Shown: positions 34,520-43,624, counted from the stretch's first letter. The stretch: 64,000 nt of DNA from Streptomyces sp. KMM 9044 (GCF_024701375.2 NZ_CP113910.1:6820001-6884000), one strand, 5' to 3'. Notes: generated from the letters alone by a model not told the origin. A program made the numbers and translations.

Positions 34520-34987
34520 TCAGCAGGACGCGTCGAGGTGCTGCGGGGTGGCGGACGTCCCGTCGACCAGTGTGTCGAGCAGCGCGCCGAGAACCTCGCG
34601 CTGCTCGTCCGCCAGCGGAGCCAGGATCTCTTCCGCGGCGGCCCTGCGTGCGGCGTGCAGCTCCCGCAGGGCCGCGTGTCCGTCGTCGGTGAGCTCGATC
34701 CGGATCACCCGCCGATTGGCCGGATCGGGCACCCGCCGCACCTTGCCACCGGCCTCCAGCCCGTCGACCAGCGTGGTCACGGCGCGCGGCACGACCTCCA
34801 GCCGTTCGGCCAGGTCGGCCATGCGGGGTGGCGAGGCGTAGTGAACGAGGCTGCGCAGCAGCCGGGACTGGGCCGGGGTGATGCCCAGCTCGCGCCGCAC
34901 CAGATGGCGCTTCTGGATGCGGTGCACCCGGCGGGTCAGCCGAAGCAACTGCTCGGCCAGCAGGCCGTCGGGGTCGGGGGTGGTCAT
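34520..34987 (-). CDS. MarR-family transcriptional regulator
   Basis: A 155-residue winged-helix regulator. The DNA-binding part runs ELGITPAQSRLLRSLVHYASPPRMADLAERLEVVPRAVTTLVDGLEAGGKV (residues about 37-87) and is followed by the beta-wing RRVPDPANRRVIRIELTDDG. The C-terminal helices form the dimer interface. It is divergent from the ABC exporter gene at 35175, with a perfect palindrome between the starts, so it probably represses that exporter and itself in response to an exported compound. Confidence 0.92.
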   Translation of the reverse strand: MTTPDPDGLLAEQLLRLTRRVHRIQKRHLVRRELGITPAQSRLLRSLVHYASPPRMADLAERLEVVPRAVTTLVDGLEAGGKVRRVPDPANRRVIRIELTDDGHAALRELHAARRAAAEEILAPLADEQREVLGALLDTLVDGTSATPQHLDASC

Positions 34988-35012
34988 GTGCGGAACAATA
35001 TCAGCATGCCGT

Positions 35013-35037
35013 TCATTGTGAGTATAGGTAACAATGA
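35013..35037. promoter_or_regulatory. Candidate MarR operator
   Basis: TCATTGT (35013-35019) and ACAATGA (35031-35037) are perfect inverted arms around an 11-nt spacer containing TATAGG, a possible -10 element. The site is 25 bases upstream of the MarR ATG in the divergent region. Its AT-rich arms stand out locally. Confidence 0.65.
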
Positions 35038-35174
35038 GCTAGGCTCCGCTGTCCCGGTATTCCCGTGGCCGCCCCCTGACCGTTCTTGGCCGCCCCTGGC
35101 CGACTCGTGGCCGACCTGGGGCGGCCCCGGGCTCCCGCGCCCGGCTTCCCGCTCCCGAGCCCTCGAAGGAGACC

Positions 35175-36977
35175 ATGCACCCCGACCATGAACCCGCCTG
35201 GAGCACACCCGCGGGCGCCGAGGAACAGCCCCGGCAGGTGCGCCGCATCCTGCGGCTGTTCCGCCCCTACCGGGGCCGCCTCGCGATTGTCGGTCTGCTT
35301 GTCGGAGCGGCGTCGCTCGTCTCGGTCGCCACCCCGTTCCTGCTCAGGGCGATCCTCGACGTCGCGATCCCCGAGGGCCGCACCGGACTCCTCAGCCTGC
35401 TGGCCCTCGGCATGATCCTCAGCGCCGTCCTCACCAGTGTTTTCGGCGTGCTCCAGACGCTGATCTCCACGACCGTGGGCCAACGCGTGATGCACGATCT
35501 GCGCACCGCCGTCTATGACCGGCTCCAGCGCATGTCGCTCGCCTTCTTCACCCGCACCCGCACCGGCGAGGTCCAGTCCCGCATCGCCAGCGACATCGGC
35601 GGCATGCAGGCCACCGTGACCTCCACGGCGACCTCCCTGGTCTCCAACCTCACCAGCGTCGTCGCCACCGTTGTCGCGATGCTCGTCCTCGACTGGCGGC
35701 TGACCGTCGTCTCGCTGGTCCTGCTGCCGGCCTTCGTATGGATCAGCCGTCGTGTCGGCAACGAACGCAAGAAGATCACCACCCAGCGTCAGAAGCAGAT
35801 GGCCTCGATGGCTGCCACGATCACCGAGTCACTGTCGGTCAGCGGCATTCTGCTGGGCCGCACCATGGGTCGGTCCGACTCGCTGACCAGTGCCTTCGCC
35901 GAAGAGTCCGACCGTCTGGTGGACCTGGAGGTCCGGTCGAACATGGCCGGCCGCTGGCGCATGGCCGTCATCGCGATCGTCATGGCCGCCATGCCCGCCG
36001 TTATCTACTGGACCGCGGGCATGGCCCTGAGCGCGAGCGGCCCCGGGGTCTCCATCGGGACGATCGTCGCCTTCGTCTCGCTCCAGCAGGGCCTGTTCCG
36101 GCCGGCCGTGAGTCTGCTGTCGACCGGGGTCCAGATCCAGGCCTCGCTCGCGCTGTTCCAGCGCATCTTCGAGTATCTCGACCTCCCCGTGGACATCACC
36201 GAGCGCACGGATCCGGTCCACCTGGACCGGGTCGGCGGCGAGGTCCGGTTCGAGAACGTCACCTTCGGCTACGACGGGAAGAGCGGCCCCGTCCTCGACG
36301 GCATCGACATCACCGTCCCCGCCGGCACCAGCCTCGCGGTGGTCGGCTCGACCGGCGCAGGCAAGTCCACGCTGGGCCACCTCGTGCCACGGCTGTACGA
36401 CGCCACCGGGGGCAGGGTCACGCTCGACGGCGTCGACGTGCGCGACCTCGACTTCGACACCCTGGCGCGCGCGGTCGGCGTCGTCTCCCAGGAGACGTAC
36501 CTCTTCCACGCCTCCGTCGCCGACAACCTGCGGTTCGCGAAGCCCGACGCCACGGACAAGGAACTCCACGCGGCGGCCAGGGCGGCACAGATCCACGACC
36601 ACATCGACGCCCTGCCTGACGGGTACGACACCGTCGTGGGGGAGCGCGGCCACCGCTTCTCCGGCGGTGAGAAGCAGCGCCTGGCGATCGCCCGGACCAT
36701 TCTGCGCGACCCGCCCGTGCTCGTCCTCGACGAGGCCACCAGCGCGCTCGACACCCGTACCGAGGCCGCCGTCCAGCGGGCCATCGACGCGCTGTCGGCG
36801 GACCGGACCACACTCACCATCGCCCACCGGCTCTCCACCGTCCGAGGCGCCGACCAGATCGTGGTGCTCGAGGCGGGACGCGCGGTCGAACGCGGCACGC
36901 ACGAGGAACTCCTGGAGCAGGGCGGGCGGTACGCGGCCCTCGTTCGCAGGGACGCCCAACTGGAGCCGACGAGATGA
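35175..36977 (+). CDS. ABC exporter, ATP-binding and permease protein
   Basis: A 600-residue MsbA/LmrA-type half-transporter with all ATPase motifs intact: Walker A GSTGAGKST near residue 391, signature FSGGEKQRLAIAR near 494, Walker B VLVLDEATSALD and the H-loop IAHRLST. Six membrane helices precede it (about residues 35-320). With every motif intact and no partner gene, a homodimer is likely. Divergence from the MarR gene suggests inducible multidrug export. The MltG-like gene follows after 43 bp but seems to have its own promoter. Confidence 0.95.
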   Translation: MHPDHEPAWSTPAGAEEQPRQVRRILRLFRPYRGRLAIVGLLVGAASLVSVATPFLLRAILDVAIPEGRTGLLSLLALGMILSAVLTSVFGVLQTLISTTVGQRVMHDLRTAVYDRLQRMSLAFFTRTRTGEVQSRIASDIGGMQATVTSTATSLVSNLTSVVATVVAMLVLDWRLTVVSLVLLPAFVWISRRVGNERKKITTQRQKQMASMAATITESLSVSGILLGRTMGRSDSLTSAFAEESDRLVDLEVRSNMAGRWRMAVIAIVMAAMPAVIYWTAGMALSASGPGVSIGTIVAFVSLQQGLFRPAVSLLSTGVQIQASLALFQRIFEYLDLPVDITERTDPVHLDRVGGEVRFENVTFGYDGKSGPVLDGIDITVPAGTSLAVVGSTGAGKSTLGHLVPRLYDATGGRVTLDGVDVRDLDFDTLARAVGVVSQETYLFHASVADNLRFAKPDATDKELHAAARAAQIHDHIDALPDGYDTVVGERGHRFSGGEKQRLAIARTILRDPPVLVLDEATSALDTRTEAAVQRAIDALSADRTTLTIAHRLSTVRGADQIVVLEAGRAVERGTHEELLEQGGRYAALVRRDAQLEPTR

Positions 36978-37008
36978 AAATATGCCAGATTTGCGGCGAT
37001 ATGCGGGT

Positions 37009-37014
37009 TATCGT
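37009..37014 (+). promoter_or_regulatory. Possible -10 element for a leaderless mRNA
   Basis: TATCGT fits TANNNT and ends six bases before ATG 37021. No Shine-Dalgarno is visible upstream of that ATG. In actinobacteria this spacing is typical of promoters whose transcript begins at the start codon. Confidence 0.5.
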
Positions 37015-37020
37015 GCCCGC

Positions 37021-37881
37021 ATGCAGACGAACACTCCGTCACGAAGCACGATCCGACTGACGCGCCGGGGGCGGATCGCCCTCATCGCGACCGGGGCCGT
37101 CGTGGCCGGTACCGCCGTGGCAGTGCCCCTGCTCGTCCTGGGCGACGACGGCGACCCCCGCCCCACGACCCTGGTGATCCCGGAGGGCCGGCGGGCGAGC
37201 CAGGTGTACGCGGCCGTCGACACGGCCCTCGAGCTGCCCGCGGGGAGCACGAGGAAGTCCCTTGCGTCGGCCGACCTCAAGCTGCCGGCCGACGCCGGGG
37301 GGAATCCGGAGGGCTACCTCTTCCCTGGGACGTATCCGCTGAAGGAGAAGGCGACACCGGAGCAGTTGCTGGCGCTGATGGTCGAGACGGCCAACAAGAA
37401 GTTCAGCGGAGCCCCCGTCGCCGCCGGCGCGCAGCGCAACGCGATGAACGTCTACCAGGCCGTCACCATCGCGAGCATCGTCCAGGCCGAGGCGTCCACC
37501 AAGGCCGACATGGGCAAGGTGGCCCGGGTGATCTTCAACCGTCTGGAGCGCGGGATGCCGCTGCAGATGGACTCGACGGTCGACTACGCCCTGGGCCGTC
37601 CGACGCCCGGCGTCAAGAAGGCGGACATCGAGGCCGGCAGCCCTTACAACTCCTATACACGCATGGGGCTGCCGCCCACCCCGATCGACAACCCCGGCGA
37701 GGAGGCGATGCGCGCGGCGATCAATCCGACGCCGGGCGACTGGCTGTACTTCGTCACGGTCAAGCCGGGCGACACCCGCTTCACCGCCGACCACAGGGAA
37801 CACCGGAGCGACGTCGCCGAGTTCACCGCGCGGCAGCAGAAGGAGCAGCGGGAGAAGCAGGAACAGCCGGCGGAGAAGTGA
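37021..37881 (+). CDS. MltG/YceG-like endolytic transglycosylase-type protein, short form
   Basis: A 286-residue protein. After a basic N-terminus a single membrane helix (residues about 18-41) anchors it, and the rest faces outward. It carries the YceG/MltG catalytic-domain features: EGYLFPGTYPL near residue 100, VTIASIVQAEAS near 150 with the presumed catalytic Glu, VFNRLERGMPLQMDSTVDYAL near 175, and NSYTRMGLPPTPIDNPGEEAMRAAINP near 210. MltG cleaves nascent peptidoglycan and helps set glycan length. At 286 residues this is shorter than the main Streptomyces MltG, so it is likely a paralogue. It ends in a charged Lys/Glu/Gln tail. Confidence 0.85.
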   Translation: MQTNTPSRSTIRLTRRGRIALIATGAVVAGTAVAVPLLVLGDDGDPRPTTLVIPEGRRASQVYAAVDTALELPAGSTRKSLASADLKLPADAGGNPEGYLFPGTYPLKEKATPEQLLALMVETANKKFSGAPVAAGAQRNAMNVYQAVTIASIVQAEASTKADMGKVARVIFNRLERGMPLQMDSTVDYALGRPTPGVKKADIEAGSPYNSYTRMGLPPTPIDNPGEEAMRAAINPTPGDWLYFVTVKPGDTRFTADHREHRSDVAEFTARQQKEQREKQEQPAEK

Positions 37882-37937
37882 GGCGACCCGCACCGGCCGT
37901 CGGCGTCGGACCGTGGCGTGCTCCCCGGCCGTCCGTC

Positions 37938-39059
37938 TCAGACCGTGACGCGTTCCTTCGCCAGCAGGCGCCTGATGTCCCGTACGGCCGCACGCCCGGC
38001 GCGGTTGGCGCCGACGGTGCTGGCCGAGGGGCCGTAGCCGACGAGGTGCACGCGCGGATCGGCGACCGCCCGGGTGCCCTCGACCCGGATGCCGCCACCG
38101 GGTTCCCGCAACCGCAGCGGGGTGAGATGGTCGACGTCCGGACGGAACCCGGTGGCCCACAGGACGACGTCGGCCGCCACCCGCCGCCCGTCCTTCCACT
38201 CCACACCCTCCGGCGTGATCCGGTCGAACATCGGCTGCCGGTCCAGCACCCCGTTGGCGATGTTCCGGCGGATCGCGTCGGTCAGCGGCAGTCCCGTCAC
38301 CGAGACGACACTGCGCGGCGGCAGCGCCTGCCGCACCCGCTCCTCGACCAGAGCCACGGCCGCCCGCCCCGCGTCCTCGTCGAAGGGGCCCTCACGGTAG
38401 ACCGGGGGCCGCCGGGTCACCCAGGTGGTGTCCGCCGCGTACGGGGCGATCTCCATCAGATGCTGGGTGGCCGAGGCGCCTCCTCCCACCACGACGACCC
38501 GCAGGCCGGCGAACGCCTCGGGGCCCGGGTACCGGGCGGTGTGCAGCTGCCGCCCCTGGAAGGTCTCCTGGCCCTCGTAGCGCGGCCAGAACGGCCGGTC
38601 CCAGGTGCCGGTGGCGTTGATCAACGTCCGCGTCGACCAGGTGCCCGCCGAGGTCTCCACGAGCAACCGCCCGCCGACGCCCTCCCGGACCGCCCGCACC
38701 TTCACCGGCCGCCGTACCTGCAGGCCGAACGTCCGCTCGTAGCGGTCGAAGTACTCGGTGACGACCTCGGAGGAGGGCCGGTCCGGATCGGCGTCCGTGA
38801 GTTCCATGCCGGGCAGCGAGTGCATCCCGTGCACCTTGTCGTACGTGAGCGAGGGCCAGCGGTGCCGCCAGGCCCCGCCGGGGCCCGGGTTGTGGTCGAG
38901 CACCACGAAGTCGCGCTCCGGCTCGAACCCGGTGCGCCGCAGGTGATAGGCGCTGGACAGCCCTGCCTGTCCGGCGCCCACCACAACCGACCGGACCTCG
39001 GCCGCCTCGACTTCGGAGGTCTGGTCCTCGGGCACCGCAGCCTCGCTCGTGTAGTTCAC
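37938..39059 (-). CDS. Flavin-containing monooxygenase-like oxidoreductase (ArsO-like paralogue)
   Basis: A 373-residue NAD(P)/FAD oxidoreductase. FAD site SVVVGAGQAGLSSAYHLRRTGF near residue 25, GGAWRHRWPSLTYDKVHGMHSLPGMEL near 65, NADP site RVVVVGGGASATQHLMEIAPYA near 180, and an ending VHLVGYGPSASTVGANRAGRAAVRDIRRLL. It shares layout and many motifs with the arsO product at 29412-30476 but is clearly diverged. No ars genes adjoin it, so its substrate is unknown. GTG 39059 is taken as start; longer frames to 39149 lack an RBS. Confidence 0.85.
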   Translation of the reverse strand: MNYTSEAAVPEDQTSEVEAAEVRSVVVGAGQAGLSSAYHLRRTGFEPERDFVVLDHNPGPGGAWRHRWPSLTYDKVHGMHSLPGMELTDADPDRPSSEVVTEYFDRYERTFGLQVRRPVKVRAVREGVGGRLLVETSAGTWSTRTLINATGTWDRPFWPRYEGQETFQGRQLHTARYPGPEAFAGLRVVVVGGGASATQHLMEIAPYAADTTWVTRRPPVYREGPFDEDAGRAAVALVEERVRQALPPRSVVSVTGLPLTDAIRRNIANGVLDRQPMFDRITPEGVEWKDGRRVAADVVLWATGFRPDVDHLTPLRLREPGGGIRVEGTRAVADPRVHLVGYGPSASTVGANRAGRAAVRDIRRLLAKERVTV

Positions 39060-39166
39060 GTTTCCACTAACGCTGCCGAGGGTGACACGTCTTCCCGCGG
39101 GCCGTTCCGGCCGTCCGGGGGCTGCGGATCCCGAAGATCCTCGGCTCATGGGCCAGGATGGGACGC

Positions 39167-39589
39167 ATGCCAGATGCCTTCGACACCCGGGTCCTGAACG
39201 TCGCCACCGGCTCCGTGGAGCGGATCGCCGACATCACCCGTGACTGTGAGTCCTTCCTGCGCGAGGTGGCGGCCGGCCGTGACGGACTGCTCAACGTCTT
39301 CGTCCCGCACGCCACCGCCGGCATCGCCGTCATCGAGACCGGTGCCGGCAGCGACGACGACCTCCTCACGGCCCTGCACAGCCTGCTGCCGGCCGACGAC
39401 CGCTGGCAGCACCGCCACGGCAGCCCCGGCCACGGCCGCGACCACGTCCTGCCCGCCATCGTCCCGCCGCACGCCACCCTGCCCGTACTGGGCGGACAGC
39501 TGGAGCTGGGCACCTGGCAGTCCGTGTGCCTGGTCGACACGAATAGGGACAACCCCAACCGTCACGTGCGGCTGAGCTTCCTCGGGTAG
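39167..39589 (+). CDS. yjbQ: YjbQ family protein (secondary thiamine-phosphate synthase type)
   Basis: A 140-residue UPF0047/YjbQ protein. The family hallmarks are present: VFVPHATAGIAVIETGAGSDDD near residue 48, GSPGHGRDHVLPAIVPPHATLPV near 85 (the conserved His cluster), and the closing GTWQSVCLVDTNRDNPNRHV. E. coli YjbQ can replace ThiE in making thiamine phosphate when overexpressed; its normal role is unclear. ATG 39167 has AGGATGG upstream, making it preferable to the ATG at 39158. It is divergent from the monooxygenase gene. Confidence 0.9.
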   Translation: MPDAFDTRVLNVATGSVERIADITRDCESFLREVAAGRDGLLNVFVPHATAGIAVIETGAGSDDDLLTALHSLLPADDRWQHRHGSPGHGRDHVLPAIVPPHATLPVLGGQLELGTWQSVCLVDTNRDNPNRHVRLSFLG

Positions 39590-39963
39590 GTGCCTGATGA
39601 GACCGCAGGGGCGAAGTCCGGCCGCGTCGAACGGGGCGGCCGGGGGTCGGGAACCGTTCCCCTCCGAGTGGGCGCGCGTCGAATGCCGTCGGAAGTCCTC
39701 CAGCGGATTCTTCGTCTGCCGACGGCACACACGAGGAGCCTTGTCCGGCCCCCGGGAACGGGCACCCCGTCCATGGCCGGCGGCTACTTGGTCCGGGAAC
39801 GGCGCGAGTACATCGGCCTGCCGAAGGCCGGCTCGGGGTTCCGTCCGTACCGGTCCTTCCGGCGGCCGGATGACGAACTGGCCCCGCGACGGGGAGGGGA
39901 GGTGTGCTCGGCGCGCCGGCTCCGCCGTGGCGGAGGTTCCGCCCGACCAGGAGACGGTGGACC
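39590..39963. other. Gene-free stretch upstream of the GH3 remnant
   Basis: No coding region, RNA gene or repeat is recognised here. Several open frames exist, but their translations are Arg/Pro/Gly-rich noise without family motifs. It is probably eroded sequence from the front of the lost glycosidase gene or its promoter. Confidence 0.5.
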
Positions 39964-40548
39964 ATGCCATGGCGCGTACTCGCCCTCGTCGACGCGGCCG
40001 GACCCGATGCCGCTGCACCGGACCTGGACGCGCACCACGAACTGGCCCGCGAGCTGGCGACCGAATGCGCGGTCCTGCTCAAGAACACGCGCGGCACCCT
40101 CCCGTTGGAGCGGCCGTCGTCCCTGCTCGTGATCGGAGAGCGCGCGACCGTACCTCGCTACCAAGGCGGTGGCAGCCCCCATGTGAACGCCACCAGCGTC
40201 GGCATCCCGCTGGAGTGCATCCGAGCCCACGCCACGGCGCGCGGAGCAGCCGTCACATACGCGCGGGGATTCGCCACCGACGACGAGGAGGAAGAGGCGG
40301 CACTCCGCGAGGCCGCGATGCGTGCCGAGGTCGAGGCCGTCGTCGTGTTCGCAGGCAACCCGGAGGCCGAGGAATCCGAGGGCTTCGATCGGCAGCGCCT
40401 CGAGCTCCCGGCGTCGCAGGTACGGCTGATCAGGGAAGTCGCGGCGGTGACCGCGCGGGCCGTGGTGGTGCTCGCGAACGGGGGAGTGGTCTCGCTGGAG
40501 GAGTGGCACGACGATGTCGACGCGATCCTGGAAGGTTTCCTCCTCGGG
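39964..40548 (+). pseudogene. GH3 beta-glucosidase fragment
   Basis: The frame after ATG 39964 reads the C-terminal sandwich domain of a GH3 glycosidase: HHELARELATECAVLLKNTRGTLPLE, then VIGERATVPRYQGGGSPHVN, EAVVVFAGNPEAEESEGFDRQRLELPASQVRLI, and VVVLANGGVVSLEEWHDDVDAILEGFLLGQ. The entire N-terminal catalytic barrel is absent, and the fragment ends at about 40548, in the middle of a conserved block, where GH43 sequence begins in another frame. It cannot make an active enzyme. ATG 39964 is only the first in-frame start, not evidence of expression. Confidence 0.75.
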
Positions 40549-41052
40549 CAAGAACACCTACGCGGACGGCTACTACACCGCATCGTCGCCGCTCGGGCCG
40601 TTCGAGTACGCGCCCAGCAGTCCGTTCTCCTCGAAGCCCGGCGGCTTCATCACTGGCGCGGGGCACGGCAGCACCTTCCAGGACGCGCACGGCAACTGGT
40701 GGCACGCCCCGACCATGCGCATTTCGGTGCACCACGAGTTCGAACGGCGCGTCGGGCTGTTCCCCGCCGGTTTCGACGCCGACGGCGTCCTGTTCTGCAA
40801 CCAGAACTTCGCCGGCTACCCGATGACCGTGCCGGACCGCCGGATCGATCCGTGGGCCGGAACCTTCGCCGGGTGGATGCTGCAGTCGTTCCATACGAAG
40901 ACGACCGCGTCGTCCTTCGCGGAAGGCCGCGAACCCGACCTCGCGGTCAATGAGAACAGCGGAGCCTGAACGCGGGGGCCGACTACTGGGTCGCCGTCGA
41001 CTCGTTCAACGAGAACGGCGTCACCCCCGGCCCGGTCTTGAAGATCACCTAA
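40549..41052 (+). pseudogene. GH43-type arabinosidase/xylosidase fragments
   Basis: From about 40549 the sense frame reads the interior of a GH43 enzyme: GKNTYADGYYTASSPLGPFEYAP, KPGGFITGAGHGSTFQDAHGNWWHAPTM, and VGLFPAGFDADGVLFCNQNFAGYPM. It breaks at about 40965. The last family piece, ADYWVAVDSFNENGVTPGPVLKI with stop TAA at 41050, follows at once in another frame, so a large internal part is deleted. Neither the front of the gene nor its catalytic Asp is here. The junction with GH3 sequence points to an old deletion between two neighbouring glycosidase genes. Confidence 0.7.
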
Positions 41053-41104
41053 AATCCGCCCGGCCCCGTGGCCGGTCCATCCCCCAGCGCGTAGGAGCTC
41101 ACCC

Positions 41105-41285
41105 GTGCAAGGCTCGCACGACAAGGCCATCGTCTTCGCAGGCGCCGGCGGAATCGCCACCTCGGCCGCGAAGTTCCTCGGTGCGGGGGCGCCCGGACCG
41201 TGGTCGGCGACGTCGTCGAGGCCTCGGCCCAAGCCGCCGTCCGGGCCGCCCGGGACGCCGGCGGCGAGGGTATCGCCACCGCGCG
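41105..41285 (+). pseudogene. Short-chain dehydrogenase (SDR) N-terminal fragment
   Basis: GTG 41105 begins an SDR-like Rossmann start (GSHDKAIVFAGAGGIATSAAKFLGAG). Near 41190 the sense moves to another frame (VVGDVVEASAQAAVRAARDAGGEGIA) and is lost by 41285. Only about 60 of some 250 residues remain. A sugar or polyol dehydrogenase of the former glycosidase locus is plausible. Confidence 0.65.
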
Positions 41286-41403
41286 ATCGCGTCCGCGCTC
41301 ACCAGTGCCCGGTAGACGGCCGGACGGGGAGCGTTCACCTGCCCGGAGACCCGCGTCGTCTACATGGTCCCATCGTGCCCCGTCTTGTCGTGCCGTCGAC
41401 GGG

Positions 41404-42240
41404 TCACTGCTCGCCACGGACGACGGCGACCGGGCAGTCGGCGTGGTACAGCAGCGCCTGGCTCACCGAACCCAGCAGCATTCCGGTGAATCCGCCGTGT
41501 CCCCGGGCCCCGACCACCACCAACTGGGCTTCCCCGGCGGCGTCGAGCAGCGCGTGCCGTACCCGGGACCGCTCGAGCCGCAGTTCCACGGGCACCTCCG
41601 GACACGCGGCCCGCCAAGGGACCACCGCCTCCTCCAGCCGGTGCCGGTGCTTCTCGCGGAGCTGCTCCAGGTCGACCACCACGTTCAGCGGGTCGGCCGG
41701 GCCCTCGTACGGCGTCGGCTCGCTCCAGGTGTTCCACACGTGCAGCGCGATCAGCGGGGCTTCCCGCAGCGCCGCCTCGGCGAAGGCGAACTCGCCTGCC
41801 GTGGCCCCGGAGGGCGAACCGTCCACGGCGAGCAGCACGGGTCCACGTGGACCGGGCCGGCCCCGGACCGCCATGACCGGGCAGCGCGCGTGGGCGACCA
41901 GCTGTACGACCGTCGAGCCCAGCAGCAGATCCCCGAACCGGGTGCGGCCCCGCCCGCCGACCACCGCCAGCACCGCGTGGCACGATTCTCTCCGCAGCAC
42001 CGTCAGGGTCTCCCCGGACACCACGGTCCTGGTCACCTCCAGGCCCGGCACCTGGTCATGGGCCCGCTGCTCGGCCTGAGCCAGGACGCCGTGGATCATC
42101 GGATCCAGGTCGGCGGAGTGGCTGAAGGCGTGCACGATCCGCAGCTCCGCGTTGCGCAGGCGCGCCTCGTGGGCTGCGTCGTCCACCGCGGCGAGGCTGG
42201 ACGGCGCCCCGTCCACGCCGACGATCACCGTGTCGTTCAC
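41404..42240 (-). CDS. Tandem-domain universal stress protein
   Basis: A 278-residue protein with two Usp domains. Domain 1 starts VIVGVDGAPSSLAAVDDAAHEA; domain 2 starts VLLAVDGSPSGATAGEFAFAEAAL near residue 142. The ATP-binding G-x2-G-x9-G pattern is clear in domain 2 (VVGARGHGGFTGMLLGSVSQALL) and also visible in domain 1 (VVGGRGRTRFGDLLLGSTV). Such proteins bind ATP and aid survival under hypoxia, oxidative or energy stress. GTG 42240 has GGGAG at suitable spacing. A paralogue lies directly upstream on the same strand. Confidence 0.93.
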   Translation of the reverse strand: MNDTVIVGVDGAPSSLAAVDDAAHEARLRNAELRIVHAFSHSADLDPMIHGVLAQAEQRAHDQVPGLEVTRTVVSGETLTVLRRESCHAVLAVVGGRGRTRFGDLLLGSTVVQLVAHARCPVMAVRGRPGPRGPVLLAVDGSPSGATAGEFAFAEAALREAPLIALHVWNTWSEPTPYEGPADPLNVVVDLEQLREKHRHRLEEAVVPWRAACPEVPVELRLERSRVRHALLDAAGEAQLVVVGARGHGGFTGMLLGSVSQALLYHADCPVAVVRGEQ

Positions 42241-42386
42241 CGCCCACTCCCGTCCGTGCCTGGTATGTCCTGGGTACCCGCGGGCGGAGGCGGAACACCC
42301 CGTGCGGACTCCCGCCCGTCCACCCACCCATGGCGCGTGAACGAGCAGGGAGGAAAAGGAAGGGGAAAGCAGGGCGCGCGCGAGGC

Positions 42387-43283
42387 TTACACGCTCCCGC
42401 CCTTCTTCCCGTCGCCGCGGACGACCGTCACCGGGCAGTGGGCGTGGTGCAGCATCGCCTGGCTGACCGAGCCGAGCAGCAGCCCGGAGAACCCTCCCCG
42501 CCCACGGGCCCCGACCACCAGCAGCTGAGCCGTACGGCTCGCCTCGATGAGCGCTTCGCGCGTGCCGCCGTGCACCACCTCGTGCCGCACCTTCACCGAG
42601 GGGTACCGCTCCTGCTGCCCGGCCAGCGCCTCGGACAGCAGACGCTCCTCGGCCGCCCCCAGCTCGCCGGGCCGGCTCGCATAGGGAGCCCTCTCGTCCT
42701 GCGGCGCGGGCGCGGGCGCATTCCAGCTGGTCCAGGAGTGCAACGCGAACAGTTCGGCCCCGCGCAGCGACGCCTCGGCGAAGGCGAAGCCGATGGCCTT
42801 CGCGCCCGCCGGAGAACCGTCGACCCCGACCACCACCGGCCCGTCCGCGGCTCCCGTCTCCCGTACGACCAGCACCGGACACTGCCCGTGACTCGCCAGG
42901 TATACCGCTGTCGATCCCACCAGAAGCCCGATGAAACCGCCCATGCCGCGCGATCCGACGACCACGAGTTCCGCGTCGCGGGACTGGGCCTCCAGCACGG
43001 TCAGCGGTTCGCCCGTCACCACGGCGTGCGAGACCTCGACGTCCGGTGCCACGGACCTGGCGTGCGCCACCGCCTCGGCCACCAGCTTCTCGGCCATGGT
43101 CCGCAGACCGCCCTCGGGCGGTCCCAGCGGCGAGGCGCCCAGCGGCACATGCATGGCGGGCCAGAGGAACGCATGCACCACCCGCAGTCCGGCCCCGCGC
43201 CGCCGGGCCTCCTCCGCGGCGGCCCCCACCGCGGCCAGGCTCGATGCCGACCCGTCGACTCCCACAACGATCAGACCACTCAT
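42387..43283 (-). CDS. Tandem-domain universal stress protein
   Basis: A 298-residue, two-domain Usp. Domain 1 opens LIVVGVDGSASSLAAVGAAAEEA with ATP motif VVGSRGMGGFIGLLVGSTAV near residue 110; domain 2 opens VVVGVDGSPAGAKAIGFAFAEASL and has VVGARGRGGFSGLLLGSVSQAML near 265. Of the two adjacent ATGs, 43283 is chosen because GGAGG is only one base from 43286. It is related to but distinct from its downstream neighbour, so the pair comes from an old duplication. Confidence 0.93.
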   Translation of the reverse strand: MSGLIVVGVDGSASSLAAVGAAAEEARRRGAGLRVVHAFLWPAMHVPLGASPLGPPEGGLRTMAEKLVAEAVAHARSVAPDVEVSHAVVTGEPLTVLEAQSRDAELVVVGSRGMGGFIGLLVGSTAVYLASHGQCPVLVVRETGAADGPVVVGVDGSPAGAKAIGFAFAEASLRGAELFALHSWTSWNAPAPAPQDERAPYASRPGELGAAEERLLSEALAGQQERYPSVKVRHEVVHGGTREALIEASRTAQLLVVGARGRGGFSGLLLGSVSQAMLHHAHCPVTVVRGDGKKGGSV

Positions 43284-43624
43284 CATGCCTCCAGGATCGG
43301 TACGTCACGGAAATGGTCCCGCGCGGGTGTCCCCCCCGCCATGGGCCCTGTGGGCCACACCTCGTCGCCGGACGGACCCGAAGGTTCCCGCACCGCAGGT
43401 CCAGTCCCCGGTACCGGTTTCGCGCAGGGCGTGGTACACACCGGCCGGGGCACCCTCGGTGGACGGTCTGTGGCCGTTGCAACTGTTGTCCATCCGCGGC
43501 GATACCCGGCATCCCGGCGAGATCGCGGGATGACACCATGTCCTCCCTGGGGCCGCCCATCAGTGTGATGAGGGCCCTCACCCATGTACGGATCACCAGA
43601 AGAAGACCGGGAAGGGGACGGGCT
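43284..43624. promoter_or_regulatory. Divergent control region between USP and antiporter genes
   Basis: No gene. The 341 bp must hold the promoters for the USP pair and for the antiporter operon. I found no strong palindrome or recognised regulator box; several short direct repeats are within what GC-rich DNA gives by chance. Confidence 0.5.
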
